Notes under the pieces: model-generated
Seen by the model: the letters and a program-made list of their open reading frames with translations, nothing else
What the model was told of the DNA's origin: nothing
Database searches by the model: none
NCBI GenBank assembly: GCA_018287875.1
Contig: JAGVVL010000001.1
Location: 8,246,001-8,310,000 of the forward strand
Reading direction: 5' to 3'
From: Nigrospora sphaerica
Lineage: Eukaryota; Ascomycota; Sordariomycetes; Amphisphaeriales; Apiosporaceae
DNA length: 64,000 nt
Translations under genes and position numbers: made by a program
Shown: positions 1 to 10,449 of the stretch, in pieces
How the letters are laid out: each line of letters opens with the position of its first letter
How positions within the stretch are numbered: position 1 is the stretch's first letter

Positions 1-429
1 TCTACCTGGTCTTCGTCTCGTCAGCAGCCAACCCGCCCGCCAGCCCACGGCCTCGCCTTGTGCCAGGCATTGGCAGCAAGCAGCCCAAAGCCCAATAGCA
101 CCCAGCCAGACTGAGCAGCAGCCCAAAGCCGAACCCCGTCCACACAACCAGTGCGAGCGACCTCCTTCGCCTAACGCGCGTCTGACACAGTGACGAGGGA
201 TCAGAGGAAGCGCCTGAACCCACAATCACCACCACGACACCACCACCAACCCGACTCCGCCGTTTGCTCCCCCGGTGCGGGCGAGTGTATGTGTGTGAAT
301 CCTCGCCAGTACTCAACCTGCTCCCTTCCTCCACCGTTATAGCAGTGGTAGATTGCAGTTTACCGTATCCTTTCCGCCTCCCCCCTCCGCCCACCGCCCG
401 AGCTCAGACATTCCGTGTCCTCGGCGACG
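1..429 (+). promoter_or_regulatory. YAK1 upstream region and 5' leader
   Basis: No gene is supported here; the region precedes the YAK1 start codon at 430. It is pyrimidine-rich with CCACC/CACCACC runs, as is common in fungal 5' leaders. It contains one complete short upstream ORF, listed separately. The window begins inside this region, so the promoter may be cut off. Confidence 0.5.
289..342 (+). promoter_or_regulatory. Short upstream ORF (17 codons plus stop) before YAK1
   Basis: An ATG at 289 opens a 17-codon frame that ends at TAG 340-342, about 88 bases before the YAK1 start at 430. If the transcript starts upstream of 289, ribosomes would meet this frame first and it could lower or condition YAK1 translation. 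Whether it is transcribed cannot be seen from the sequence. Confidence 0.4.
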
Positions 430-2822
430 ATGGACCAGTGGCAGGGCTACCAGGACGCCGCCGGTGCGCAGCGGCGATACAACAACGGCACCACGCAGAT
501 GACGCCCGGCAGGGACTTTGGACAGCACCAGCAGGCCGGCCTCGTCCACCCTCCCCAGCAACCGTCCGCCGGCGCCGTGCGCTACGATTCCTACGGCAAT
601 CTGACGCAGAGCAGCGCGACCACTTCGCCACTCTCCACCCCGCAACTTCGCGATGGCAACGGCGACATCCCTATGCAGGACGTCCACGACCCCTACGGAT
701 CCATGAAATATCCCTTGCGACCACATCACCAGACCCAGCTGTCTGGCGGTCGCCCCGCTCATATTAACCTTCACTCGCCGTCCGAGCCCTCGGCCGCCGC
801 CCAGCGCTACTCTCCCATGGAGGTGCTGTCGCCCACGTCGCCTTACCCGCCCAAGTCGGCCGGTCCGGGGTCGGTACCCTCCTCGCAAAGCCAGTACGGC
901 TCTGCCCGACAATCGCCGACGCGGGGCGCCGACTACGTCACCAGTCCCTACTATAGCAGACAACCCTCGGCGCAGCAGCTTCCCCCAATCAGCCCATACG
1001 CCGGCCAGCAGCAACCACCGTCCGCGGACGGCTACCCATCATCGACTGTCGCACAGCTGGATAGTAGCTTCGCTAATGACCCGAAGTCCCCCCCGAGACG
1101 ACCCATGCCGCAGCAGTCAGCCATGCTGCCCGAGAAGCGTCCCGTCCCCGAGTTCAAGAAGATCAGGGCCGTAACCGATCTGCGGCCCAAAGTCAACGCG
1201 CAGCCGGCCTTCCGGAGAGCCAATCCCGAGGGTGGCTTCATAAGTGTACGGCATCGCCTGGCCCTCTTATTGTCTTCTGCTGTGGGCTCTGACTAACCTG
1301 CCTTCTCCCCCCTAGCCACTGCAAGCCCTCACGACGCAACTGCCCGCGACATACCGCATCTGCAACCCGAGCTTTAAATACGAGTCGTCCCGCAACCCGC
1401 GCCGTGTCTTGACGAAGCCGAGCAAGGGCACCAAGAATGACGGCTACGATAACGAGGACAGTGATTACATTTTATACGTGAATGATATCCTGGGGTCGGA
1501 AGAGGCTGGACACAAGTAGGCGCTGCCCCCATCGCTCTTCACCTGCCAATTTCAGAAGACACTAACCGTGACCCCCGCATGTAGAAACCGGTATCTGATC
1601 CTGGATGTGTTGGGCCAGGGAACCTTCGGCCAGGTTGTCAAATGCCAGAACTTGAAGACGCAGGAGGTGGTGGCCGTCAAAGTCATCAAGAACCGAACGG
1701 CCTATTTCAACCAAAGCATGATGGAGGTGTCGGTGCTCGACCTTCTCAACACCAAGCTCGACAAGAACGACGACCACCACCTTCTCCGGCTCAAGGACAC
1801 CTTTATCCACCGCCAACATCTCTGCCTGGTGTTCGAGTTGCTGAGCGTCAATTTGTACGAGCTGATCAAGCAGAACCAATTCCGTGGCTTGAGCACCACC
1901 CTTGTGCGCGTCTTTGCCCAGCAGCTGCTTAACGGCCTTGCACTCCTGAACAAGGCTCGCTTGATTCACTGCGACCTGAAGCCGGAGAACATTCTGCTCA
2001 AGAACCTTGAGAGCCCGATTATCAAGATTATTGATTTTGGATCCGCCTGCGATGAGCGCCAGACGGTGTACACCTACATCCAGTCCCGATTTTACCGTTC
2101 GCCCGAGGTCCTGTTGGGCCTCCCATACTCGTCGGCCATCGACATGTGGTCACTCGGCTGTATCGTGGTCGAGCTCTTCCTGGGATTGCCGCTATTCCCC
2201 GGCTCCTCGGAATACAACCAGGTGTCTCGCATCGTGGAGATGTTGGGCAACCCGCCCAACTGGATGATCGAGGTGGGTAAACAGTCGGGCGACTTCTTTG
2301 AGAAGCGCCAGGACGAGTTTGGACGCAAGACGTACCACCTGAAGAGCATGGAGCAGTACTCGCGGGAGCGTGGCACCAAAGAGCAGCCGAGCAAGAAATA
2401 TTTCCAGGCCAGTACGCTGCCCGAGATCATCAAGACGTACCCCATGCCGCGAAAGAATATGAAGCAGAGCGAGATCGACAGAGGTTCGTTGGCCACCCCC
2501 CTCCTCGAGAAAACCATTGGTACTGTATTGACATGATCGCACAGAGATGAATAACCGAATCGCGTTCATTGACTTCGTTCGGGGGCTCTTGACCATCAGC
2601 CCGCTGGAGAGATGGTCGCCGCAACAGGCGAAATTGCACCCCTTCATTACGCAGCAGAAGTTCACGGGCCCTTTCGTGCCGCCCATGAACCTGAAAGCAA
2701 GCTCGCTCAACCGATCGCCGGCCCCTGGTACGCAGCAGCAGCAGCAGGCCGCCGAGCTAAGCAAGCAACGAGCCCAGGCCGCCAACGCACAAGCGCAAGC
2801 AGCTGCCCAGGGGGCGTATATG

Positions 2823-2866
<44 letters not shown>

Positions 2867-3401
2867 GCAGCAACAGCAGCACGCCCCTGGCTATCCCCAA
2901 TCTCCTCACACACAGCAGCCCATGTACCAGAACAACATGTATTCGCCTGGCGGGAGCCACACGGGTGCACCCCCGCCCTACGGAACGCCCCAGCAGGGGA
3001 CATACGGACCCATGGTGATGAACCCGCCGTCGGCACAGATGCCCAACGCCAGCTACGGCGTTGCGCAGCAACCGAACTTGTACCAACAGGCCACCGTGCG
3101 GGCTGGCCGCCAACGTGCCTCGACCATGGACCAACAGCAGAATGGTATTCCGGCCACGATCCAGCGCGTGGCAAGCCACCTCGACCCGAATGCCCCCATC
3201 CGACTGCAACCGAGCCCGGCGTACTATCCGCCGCCTGGAGACGGCATGAACCCCAACGACCCTGGCGCCAGGGTCGCTGGCCGAAGGGACAGCCGATCAC
3301 AACGAGGCGGTGCGCGTGCGGGCAACCGGGACTTCATCCGCAACCTGGAGGAGCGTACGCTCGAGGAGGGATTCATGGGAAGTCAGAACGCTTGGCACTG
3401 A
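430..3401 (+). CDS. YAK1: YAK1-type dual-specificity protein kinase (DYRK family)
   Basis: Four exons, 430-1245, 1316-1515, 1585-2483 and 2545-3401, give a 923-residue protein. The start is the first ATG in frame and gives MDQWQ, which I recall as a usual start of filamentous-fungal Yak1. The kinase domain spans roughly residues 340-672, with the glycine loop GQGTFGQVV, lysine in AVKVIKN (about 369), catalytic HCDLKPEN (about 466), DFGSACDE (about 489) and the DYRK activation segment YIQSRFYRSPEV, whose second tyrosine is the autophosphorylation site in this family. The domain is preceded by the Yak1-specific box SSRNPRRVLTKPSKG. The N-terminal 270 residues are Ser/Pro/Gln-rich, and the C-terminal tail has a 19-residue glutamine run. 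Yak1 kinases act downstream of PKA/TOR in growth arrest and stress. The RRM gene converges from the right. Confidence 0.96.
2823..2879 (+). repeat. CAG/CAA trinucleotide run coding for 19 glutamines in YAK1
   Basis: Nineteen consecutive glutamine codons, a mix of CAG and CAA, lie in the C-terminal tail of YAK1 at about residues 731-749. The mixing of codons means it is not a pure slippage tract. Length is likely to differ between strains. Confidence 0.95.
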
Positions 3402-5272
3402 GAAGGTGATACCAAGCAACGCAGCACTTCCCTACACTTTCGGGCCGTTTCAGATAGCGGCTATCCCAGGCCTAGAATCGAGATCACCCAGCACTCTCCG
3501 CTGTTTTACTGACGCTATGGCCATCTGAAGTTGGCCCGAGAACCCCTCTGGACGTGTCTGGTTCGCTCCATCGGCCGGCTTCGAGCAGGACCCCACTCTC
3601 ACAACAGTGGACAAGATGCGGCGGGTGAGGCTCTTGTAGATACCCGGAACGCGGAAGCACGAGGAAGCCAGGCGAGGTGTTGGATTTTTGTTTTCTTTCT
3701 CGTGCTCGTTGGAGATGGAGGCCCAGGCTGTACATAGATTGGAGCGCCCAGGACGTGCGTGGAGCCGAGGAAGACGCCGGACGGTTCCAAGGACGAGTGC
3801 ACGAGGAGCTCCGAAGGTCGGCACTGAAGCCGCTGCGTTTTTCGCCGGCCTTGGCACTTGCTCCCTTTTTTATACTTTGGGATTTGGGTTTCATCCTCCT
3901 GCTGTTGTTGTGTTGTACCGGGGAGGGGGCGCGGGGAGGTGGGAGAAGAGGAGGACTACGCGTGGCTGTTCTTTTCAGTGCATTGCTGTGAGGCATCCAT
4001 CTACCACGCACCAGGGAGACGAGTGCCACGAATCTGGAGGGGAGAAGAAAACATGCGCTTGCTACGATGGACGAATGGCTCATGTGTGACGGTGGTGCCG
4101 TGTGTTGTGGCGCGAGGAAAAGAGCGAGCGATTAAAAAGGGTCGGAAAGCCAGCGTGTCGCAGTGATTTATCGTATCTGCACACAAGCACAAAGCAACGA
4201 CGCACAGCACGTAACACTCAGCAGCTATTTGTTGGGGGAACTCGTCTCTTCGGACCCGGAGCTTCGGTCTTGTTTGTTTCCTCTTCGCAGTCTCTTCGCC
4301 GCCTCTGCGCCCTGCCCCTGTCGTTGTGCGGCTCATACAGTTTGCTTCGCTGCGCCTTTTTTCCAAGTGAAGAAAAGGAAGGTCGACGGGAATAACACAC
4401 ATACGAAGCCATATAATCGAACAGAGAAGGCTAGTATAACAGTACATGGCACAGTGCTTTTCCGTGGGCACGTAAATACACAGCACGGCGTGCCCTGGAG
4501 TAGCGCGATCGTAATGATAGTTTTGGTTTTAGGAATTCCCTCTCGAAAATGAAACGATTGAGCCGCCCTACCTTTCGTCTTGGCCGCTCCTTTCGCCTCG
4601 GAATGAATCTCGAACTTGGTGGGAGGGGACAATGCAGCAAACTGGAGCCCTCTTGTGTTAGGAACTCCCTACCAAGCGGGATGGAACCGCCGCTGGTTTG
4701 CGGGCAGGGGCGCCAAACCGGGGAAAAAGGGGGGGCAGCCGTCTCCTCGGACGGGTGCACCCGCATGCGAGGGATGTATACATATCTGTACATAGGCCGC
4801 AGGTGGAGAGAGGGTCGGGGCGCTCAAGAGGCTCCAAGGCGGTGGTGGTGGATGGTGGTTTGAGTCACAAAAGGCGCTGCTTTCCGAGAAGAAGCCCGTG
4901 GGGGTGTGTGGGGTATCATGGAATTGTGGTATTACAATCGCTAGCACAACCTCACTCCGTGGGGAGGGCGGGGGAGCCCAAGCGAGTCTGTCATCGTGGC
5001 GCACTGGGCCTGCCAGTTGGTTGTTTATAGGGACAAGCGAACGTTCCTCACTGCCTCCAGGCGATGAAACCGACCGAGTTGCGCGTCGTTCGGCCTTTCT
5101 TCCTCTTTGCCCTCACCCGTACTCGTTTTGCGGGGGGTCCGTCCAGGTGGCCAGGGTCGAAAGGGCCACGGTAGAGATCCCGGCGCCAGTGGTCCTCGGT
5201 GACAAAATGCTGTTGTGCTCGTATGTATTTGGAAAGTGCGGGGAGGGGCGTCGGGGCATCGTCGAATCATTA
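3402..5272. other. Convergent intergenic region between YAK1 and the RRM gene
   Basis: About 1.9 kb between two gene 3' ends. It must hold both 3' UTRs. Open frames exist in both strands but they are short, lack splice structure and resemble nothing I recognise. No RNA gene or mobile element is seen. Confidence 0.6.
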
Positions 5273-6495
5273 TCACCGTCCGTTGCGGCCACGATCGAAG
5301 CCCCTCCCTCGACGGGGCGCGCCGCCCCGGGGACCACCGGATACCAAGCGGTCGCTGTACAGACCCCTTCCGCCGCCCGAGCCATCGCTGTAGCCGGCGT
5401 CCGACAAATCCATGGTATCATCAAATCCCATGGAACCGTCCACGACCACATTGCTCCCGTGTCGCAACTCGTTGGTTCGCTGAGCACGGGGTGCTGTGGG
5501 TACGGCAGGCGAGGAGGCACCGCCCGGCTTCATGTATACGTGCAAGAGGCGGCCGTCGGCCTGGAAACTTGTCAGAGAAAGGGCCCTCATGGCCAGTATG
5601 GCCAATTGAACGGAAGGCTTACGGTCTGGTTGTCAAAAGTCTGGATGATGCGCTCAGCGGCCTCGCGACTCTGGAACACCACCTCGGCGATCACGATGGG
5701 GTGCGTCTTGACCAGGCGGCAGCTTTCTATCACGCCGCCAATGGGGGTCATAGCACTCTCGATATCGGCGGCCGTAGTGCCGGGCGCAAAGTTCTGGGCC
5801 ATGACGGCATAGGGGCCCGCGAGGCCGCGGATGGACATGCCGGCCGCGGGCGCGGCGCTCCGGATGTTCATCTGGGCGGCGGCCGCCGGTGAAGTGGTCG
5901 CACGCGAGAAGGCGCCGGCAACCTGGGCGGCGCGGTTGCCGTTGTTGCGGCGGGGGGCGGCGGGCGGCGCGGTGCCGGGCGCATGAAGGCGCGCCGCCAG
6001 CGAGTTCGGCTTCGACTGGCTCTGGGCCGCGGCGCGCAGGTTGGGCGTCGACCGCGCGTTATGCAGGTCGTGCGTCCATTCGCCGTTGATGTCGCCGGCA
6101 GGGACACGGGCGGTGGACGAGGTTCGCTGTAGAAACAAGGCGCCGGGGCGTTAGTCGGAAGAGGCTGCGAGAGCGCGCGCGCGCGCGCGCAAGGAACGGC
6201 GGACGTGGGCGGGTGAATGGCAAGATGGAGGCGGCATGCGGGAATGCGAGAGGTACCTTCTGGACGCCGACGCGGCTGGCCAGCGAGCCGCCGGCGGTGG
6301 GTTTGAGGGGAACGCTCTTGCGACGGCTGTCTTTGCCCTTGCCGAAGATCTGAGCGGCGAGCGCCTCGTTCTTCTTGCGCTCGCGACCTGTCGCCAAGGG
6401 GGTTAGTTCAGCCGTACGGACTCAAGGCCGTCGTCGGAGCGGGTACACGTACCCTCGTGGATGATCTTCTCGAAGTCGGCAGCCGTCTTGCTCAT
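5273..6495 (-). CDS. RRM-domain RNA-binding protein
   Basis: Four exons on the minus strand, 6495-6453, 6387-6257, 6126-5623 and 5560-5273, give 321 residues. The start at 6495 gives MSKTAADFEKIIHEG. The N-terminal third is basic and low in complexity (Ala/Pro/Asn/Arg). One RNA recognition motif lies at about residues 162-238, with strand 1 near YAVMAQNF, a helix TAADIESAM and the RNP1-like strand IVIAEVVFQS. The C-terminus is Gly/Arg-rich (GGPRGGAPRRGRGFDRGR), as in many mRNA-binding proteins. The layout (basic, RRM, RG tail) resembles REF/ALY-type export adaptors, but I cannot assign orthology. It is head-to-head with the uL2 gene. Confidence 0.88.
6173..6190. repeat. (GC)9 dinucleotide run in an RRM-gene intron
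   Basis: Alternating GC in the intron between exons 2 and 3 of the RRM gene. It is a simple repeat, able in principle to adopt Z-DNA; no function is implied. Confidence 0.9.
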
Positions 6496-7060
6496 GTTGT
6501 CGGTAGATGGTCCGGAGAGAGGCTGGTGCCGATTCGTGGTAGGGAAGAACAGGATACGGATGTAGAAGTGTGGGGGTGGTTGCTAGGGTGAGGACCGACG
6601 GACGAGGCTGAGGATGGGAAAGACACGATAAACGTGATGCGTTGCGCCGTGGTCTTCTTGGAGATGCACGGCGGCAGGGGTGCATGCGAGAGCCACTTCG
6701 GCTTTCCCGTACGGAGTACAGAGGAACATGCTAGCCTTTTACGACCCTGGCGTGATGGCCGGGGCGGCCCCGGCGGCAGGCGGTCGGATTGTGGCTGATG
6801 ACTGAGGTTTGAGGGGTCTGCGCCACACAAGCAGATCGGATCGGCTGGCATCAGCCACGTTAGGGTCGGGCGCACGGACCAGATGCAATTCCGGTAGACT
6901 GGCAGGTGCGCCCACACAAACGCAAGCTCGACCGCGAGGAAAATTATCGGCTGCTAGGTATTTTCGAGCCTACGATCCAGAAATCTTCATAACCGCCAAC
7001 CCCCAAGTCAACCCGACCTTCCACTCCCCCAACACATCAAGGCGCTGGAATACCGTCAAA
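6496..7060. promoter_or_regulatory. Bidirectional promoter region, RRM gene / uL2
   Basis: 565 bases between the two divergent start codons. It must carry the ribosomal-protein promoter on the right. The last 100 bases before the uL2 start are rich in C and A with short pyrimidine runs. I cannot name a factor site with confidence. Confidence 0.6.
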
Positions 7061-8258
7061 ATGGGTCGCGTGGTATGTACCGATTGAGATGCCACCAGTC
7101 ATCGCTGCCTGCTAACTCTGCTGTCTCCAGATCAGAAACCAGTGAGTAGCGATGCTCCGAAACATCGCCGTCCGGCGCCCGGACACATGCTAACGGGACT
7201 TCGATGCGATCAGGCGTAAAGGCCAGGGTGGTGAGTAGCCAACGGGCTCTTGACGTGCGGCAAATGATGGAATGCTAACTCGATCGACAGGTATCTTCAG
7301 TAAGTCGCCGTAATTCCTCTTCCATTGCCGTCATCCCCCCGCCACCGTTCCCGGCTTCGACTCCGACCCGACGACTGCTGGTTTCGGAAGAACTTGAGAG
7401 AGGGCCCCCCTCTTGGGCAGGATCACGACGCAAATCATGGGCCATCATTATCGGCGGCAGCAGGATACTAATTCGCTTCTCCGCAGCCTCCAACTCCCAC
7501 TTGCGCAAGTGCCCTGCCAAGTTCCGGTCGCTCGACTTCGCTGAGCGTCATGGATACGTCCGTGGTGTCGTGAGGGAGATTGTCCACGATGCCGGCCGTG
7601 GCGCTCCCCTCGCCAAGGTTGTCTTCCGCAGCCCGTACAAGTTCAAGCAGATCACCGAGACGTTCATCGCCAACGAGGGTCTGTACACCGGCCAGTTCAT
7701 CTACGCCGGCAAGAACGCCGCCCTGACGGTTGGCAACGTCCTGCCCCTGGGCTCCATGCCCGAAGGTACCGTTGTCTCCAACGTCGAGGAGAAGGTCGGT
7801 GACCGCGGCACCCTGGGTCGCACCTCCGGCAACTACATTACCATCATCGGCCACAACCCCGATGAGGGCAAGACCCGTGTCAAGCTGCCCTCGGGTGCCA
7901 AGAAGGTCCTGTCCAGCAGCTCGCGTGGCATGATCGGTATCGTCGCTGGTGGTGGCCGTACCGACAAGCCTCTGCTGAAGGCCTCGCGCGCCAAGCACAA
8001 GTTCGCCGTCAAGCGCAACAGCTGGCCCAAGACTCGTGGTGTGGCCATGAACCCCGTGGACCACCCTCACGGTGGTGTATGTTTCCCCGCGTCCCCCCCG
8101 GCCGCATGCGTTGGTACTGACAGGATGCGAAGGGTAACCACCAACATATCGGTAAAGCCTCGACCATCTCCCGTTACGCCACACAGGGTCAAAAGGCCGG
8201 TCTCATTGCCGCCCGCAGAACTGGTCTGCTCCGTGGTACCCAGAAGACCAAGGATTAA
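7061..8258 (+). CDS. rpl2: 60S ribosomal protein uL2 (L2/L8)
   Basis: Six exons, 7061-7072, 7131-7141, 7214-7230, 7291-7299, 7487-8076 and 8133-8258, give 254 residues, the usual length of eukaryotic uL2. The spliced N-terminus is MGRVIRNQRKGQGGIF, exactly the family pattern, which fixes the tiny exons. The strongly conserved [17 protein letters not shown] segment near the peptidyl-transferase centre is complete and spans the last intron; the C-terminus is [11 protein letters not shown]. The protein binds 23S/25S-type rRNA in the large subunit and acts in the cytosol. The first four exons are only 12, 11, 17 and 9 bases. High GC at third positions fits a highly expressed gene. Confidence 0.97.
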
Positions 8259-9256
8259 GCGCAATCTCCAAAGGGGTATTTCGGTGGTTTTCTCGCGTAA
8301 ACTGGGGACTCGGAGTTTTACATTGCTCTTTTGCATCACTCTGTGTGTAGGTACGGACAGGGTCGAGCTAGGTTATGAAAACGGCTCAAAAGGACAGTAC
8401 CCGGCATCAACACGAAACTTTCTGATCACACCTGTCTCTGCGGGTCGCATACATGGGTGACGTGACATGAGCAGTGGCCGAGGACGAGGGGGGGTGGCGT
8501 GGTGAATCATGGCGTGGTGCCACGTCCACCCTGTACCAGCTCGGCCTTGCGGGGAAGCCAAAAAGACAAGATGTACGAGACGCCGGGGGGAGAACGTCGC
8601 CTTTCTCTACCTACGACGTGTATGTAGCTAGACAGAAACCATGCCAATAGGCGTGGCGGGTCCAGCGGCCGTGGCGGCGGCAGAAGGGGAGGCGACCTGG
8701 GCATCCATCACCAGTTCCACCAGACCAGGGGTATCTTTACGTTCTCTCGGGGTGATGGTTCGATACCCCACGTCCGAATTGGAGCGAGACGGAATTGGGT
8801 CCATTCTGCGGCTGTCAGTCATACCGGTACTAAAATCCATATGCACACCAACCTACTGCATGCCTACATCTCTGCAGTAAAGGAGTCGATGTCCTGTGCC
8901 CGTTCTCCCCGCCGCTTTCACCGTCGTGGTATTCAATGACCAGCAATACCATCGCCATGTTGCGCCCCCTCACCGTCCCCAGACTCCGGCTGTCGCTGCA
9001 ACTCCGATCGGTCGCCGTCGGCATAGCCAAACATGCGTCTCCATGCCGACGCTTCCACGCCACGACCCCCTTGAACCCTTCGGAGAATTGCCCCACTTCG
9101 AACTTGGACCCCGCCATCGACAGCTTCCAGCTCTCCCACTTCCGACACAATCTTTTTCCCCGCCATTCTCTCCCTTCTTTTCCCTTAACCACCACCACCA
9201 CCACCGCCACTACTTCTCCCTCCTCGTCCTATACTCGCCTGCGAGCCTTTGCAACC
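8259..9256. other. Intergenic region between uL2 and adenosine kinase
   Basis: About 1 kb holding the uL2 3' UTR and the adenosine kinase promoter and leader. The last 321 bases (8936-9256) are open in the adenosine kinase frame and could code for a mitochondrial targeting sequence; see findings. A small minus-strand frame at 8628-8840 is listed separately. Confidence 0.6.
8628..8840 (-). CDS. Possible small orphan ORF, 70 residues
   Basis: A minus-strand frame starts at ATG 8840 and ends at TAG 8628-8630. The composition looks protein-like (Ser/Thr/Pro/Ala-rich with charged stretches), but I recognise no domain, and the plus strand is also open here, as is common in GC-rich DNA. It could be a chance frame or the last exon of a larger gene; no upstream exon is evident. 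Low confidence. Confidence 0.18.
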   Translation of the reverse strand: MDFSTGMTDSRRMDPIPSRSNSDVGYRTITPRERKDTPGLVELVMDAQVASPSAAATAAGPATPIGMVSV

Positions 9257-10449
9257 ATGGCTGCCCACAAGGAATACGCTCTTCTCTGCCTCGAGAACCC
9301 CCTGCTGGGTAAGTCGAAGAGGCCCGATGGCTTCCGCGTTCGCCGCCGCCGCCAGTTAGGACTGACTCGCGTCTGCAGACATCCAGGCCAAGGCCGACCA
9401 GGCGCTGCTCGACAAGTACGGCCTCAAGGCCAACGACGCTATTCTTGCCGAGGAGAAGCACAAGCCTCTGTTTGAGGACCTGCTGAGCAACTACGATGCC
9501 AAGTTGATCGCCGGCGGTGCCGCCCAGAACACGGCCCGCGGCGCCCAGTACATGCTGCCCCCCAACAGCGTCGTCTACCTGGGCGGTGCCGGTGACGACA
9601 AGTACTCGGCCATCCTCCACGACGCCGTCAAGGCCGCCGGTCTCCGCGTCGAGTACCGCGTCGAGCCCGACATCCCCACTGGCCGCTGCGGTGCCATCAT
9701 CACCGGCCACAACCGCAGCCTGGTCACCGACCTGGGCGCCGCCAACCACTACGGCCTGGACCACTTGAAGCGGGACGACATCTGGCAGCTGGTCAAGAAC
9801 GCCGACCTGTACTATGTCGGTGGTTTCCACTTCACCGGTACGGCTACTACTCCCAACCTCTTGTCCCTCCTTGACTGTTGCTGACCCGGGTGCACCGCCA
9901 CTCACAGTCTGCCCCCCGGCCATCATGGCCCTCGGCGAGGAGGCCGCGGCCAACAACAAGACGCTCGTCGTCAACCTGTCGGCGCCCTTCATCGCCCAGT
10001 TCTTCAAGGATCCGCTCGACGAGTCGGCCAAGTACTGGGACTACATTATCTGCAACGAGTCGGAGGCCGAGGCCTACGCCACGTCGCACAGCCTGTCGTG
10101 CGAACCCACCGACGTTGTCACCATCGCCAAGCACCTGGCCAACCTGCCCAAGGCTAACGACAAGCGCAAGCGTCGCGCCGTCATCACCCAGGGCACCGAG
10201 CCTACCATCGTTGCCACCCAGGGCGAGGACGACGTCCAGCGCTTCCCCGTCCACGCCATCGCCCCCGAGCAAATCAACGACACCAACGGCGCCGGCGACG
10301 CCTTCGCCGGTGGCTTCATGGCCGGCCTCACCCAGGGCAAGCCCCTCGCCGAGTGCGTCGACATGGGCCAGTGGCTCGCCCGCCTCAGCATCCAGGAGCT
10401 GGGCCCCTCGTACCCCTTCCCCAAGCAGACCTATACGCCCTCGCAGTAG
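9257..10449 (+). CDS. ADO1: Adenosine kinase (PfkB/ribokinase family)
   Basis: Three exons, 9257-9308, 9379-9837 and 9908-10449, give 350 residues, the usual length. The enzyme phosphorylates adenosine to AMP with ATP, which salvages adenosine and clears the product of S-adenosylhomocysteine breakdown. Family marks are the N-terminal CLENPLLDIQA, the substrate-loop motif GGAAQNTARGAQ, IICNESEAEAY, and the PfkB signature NDTNGAGDAFAGGF with the catalytic Asp at about 301. The start at 9257 gives MAAHKEYALL and sits in a good context (A at -3, G at +4). The frame stays open upstream to ATGs at 8957 and 8936 and would add an Arg-rich presequence, so a longer isoform is possible. Tail-to-tail with the Est1-like gene. 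Confidence 0.96.

Noticed and set aside
7300..7486. Longest uL2 intron considered as a snoRNA host
   Set aside because: No C box (RTGATGA) and D box pair and no convincing H/ACA fold could be seen in it.
8757..8775. B-box-like GGTTCGATACC
   Set aside because: The flanking bases do not form a T stem and no A box lies at the right distance upstream.
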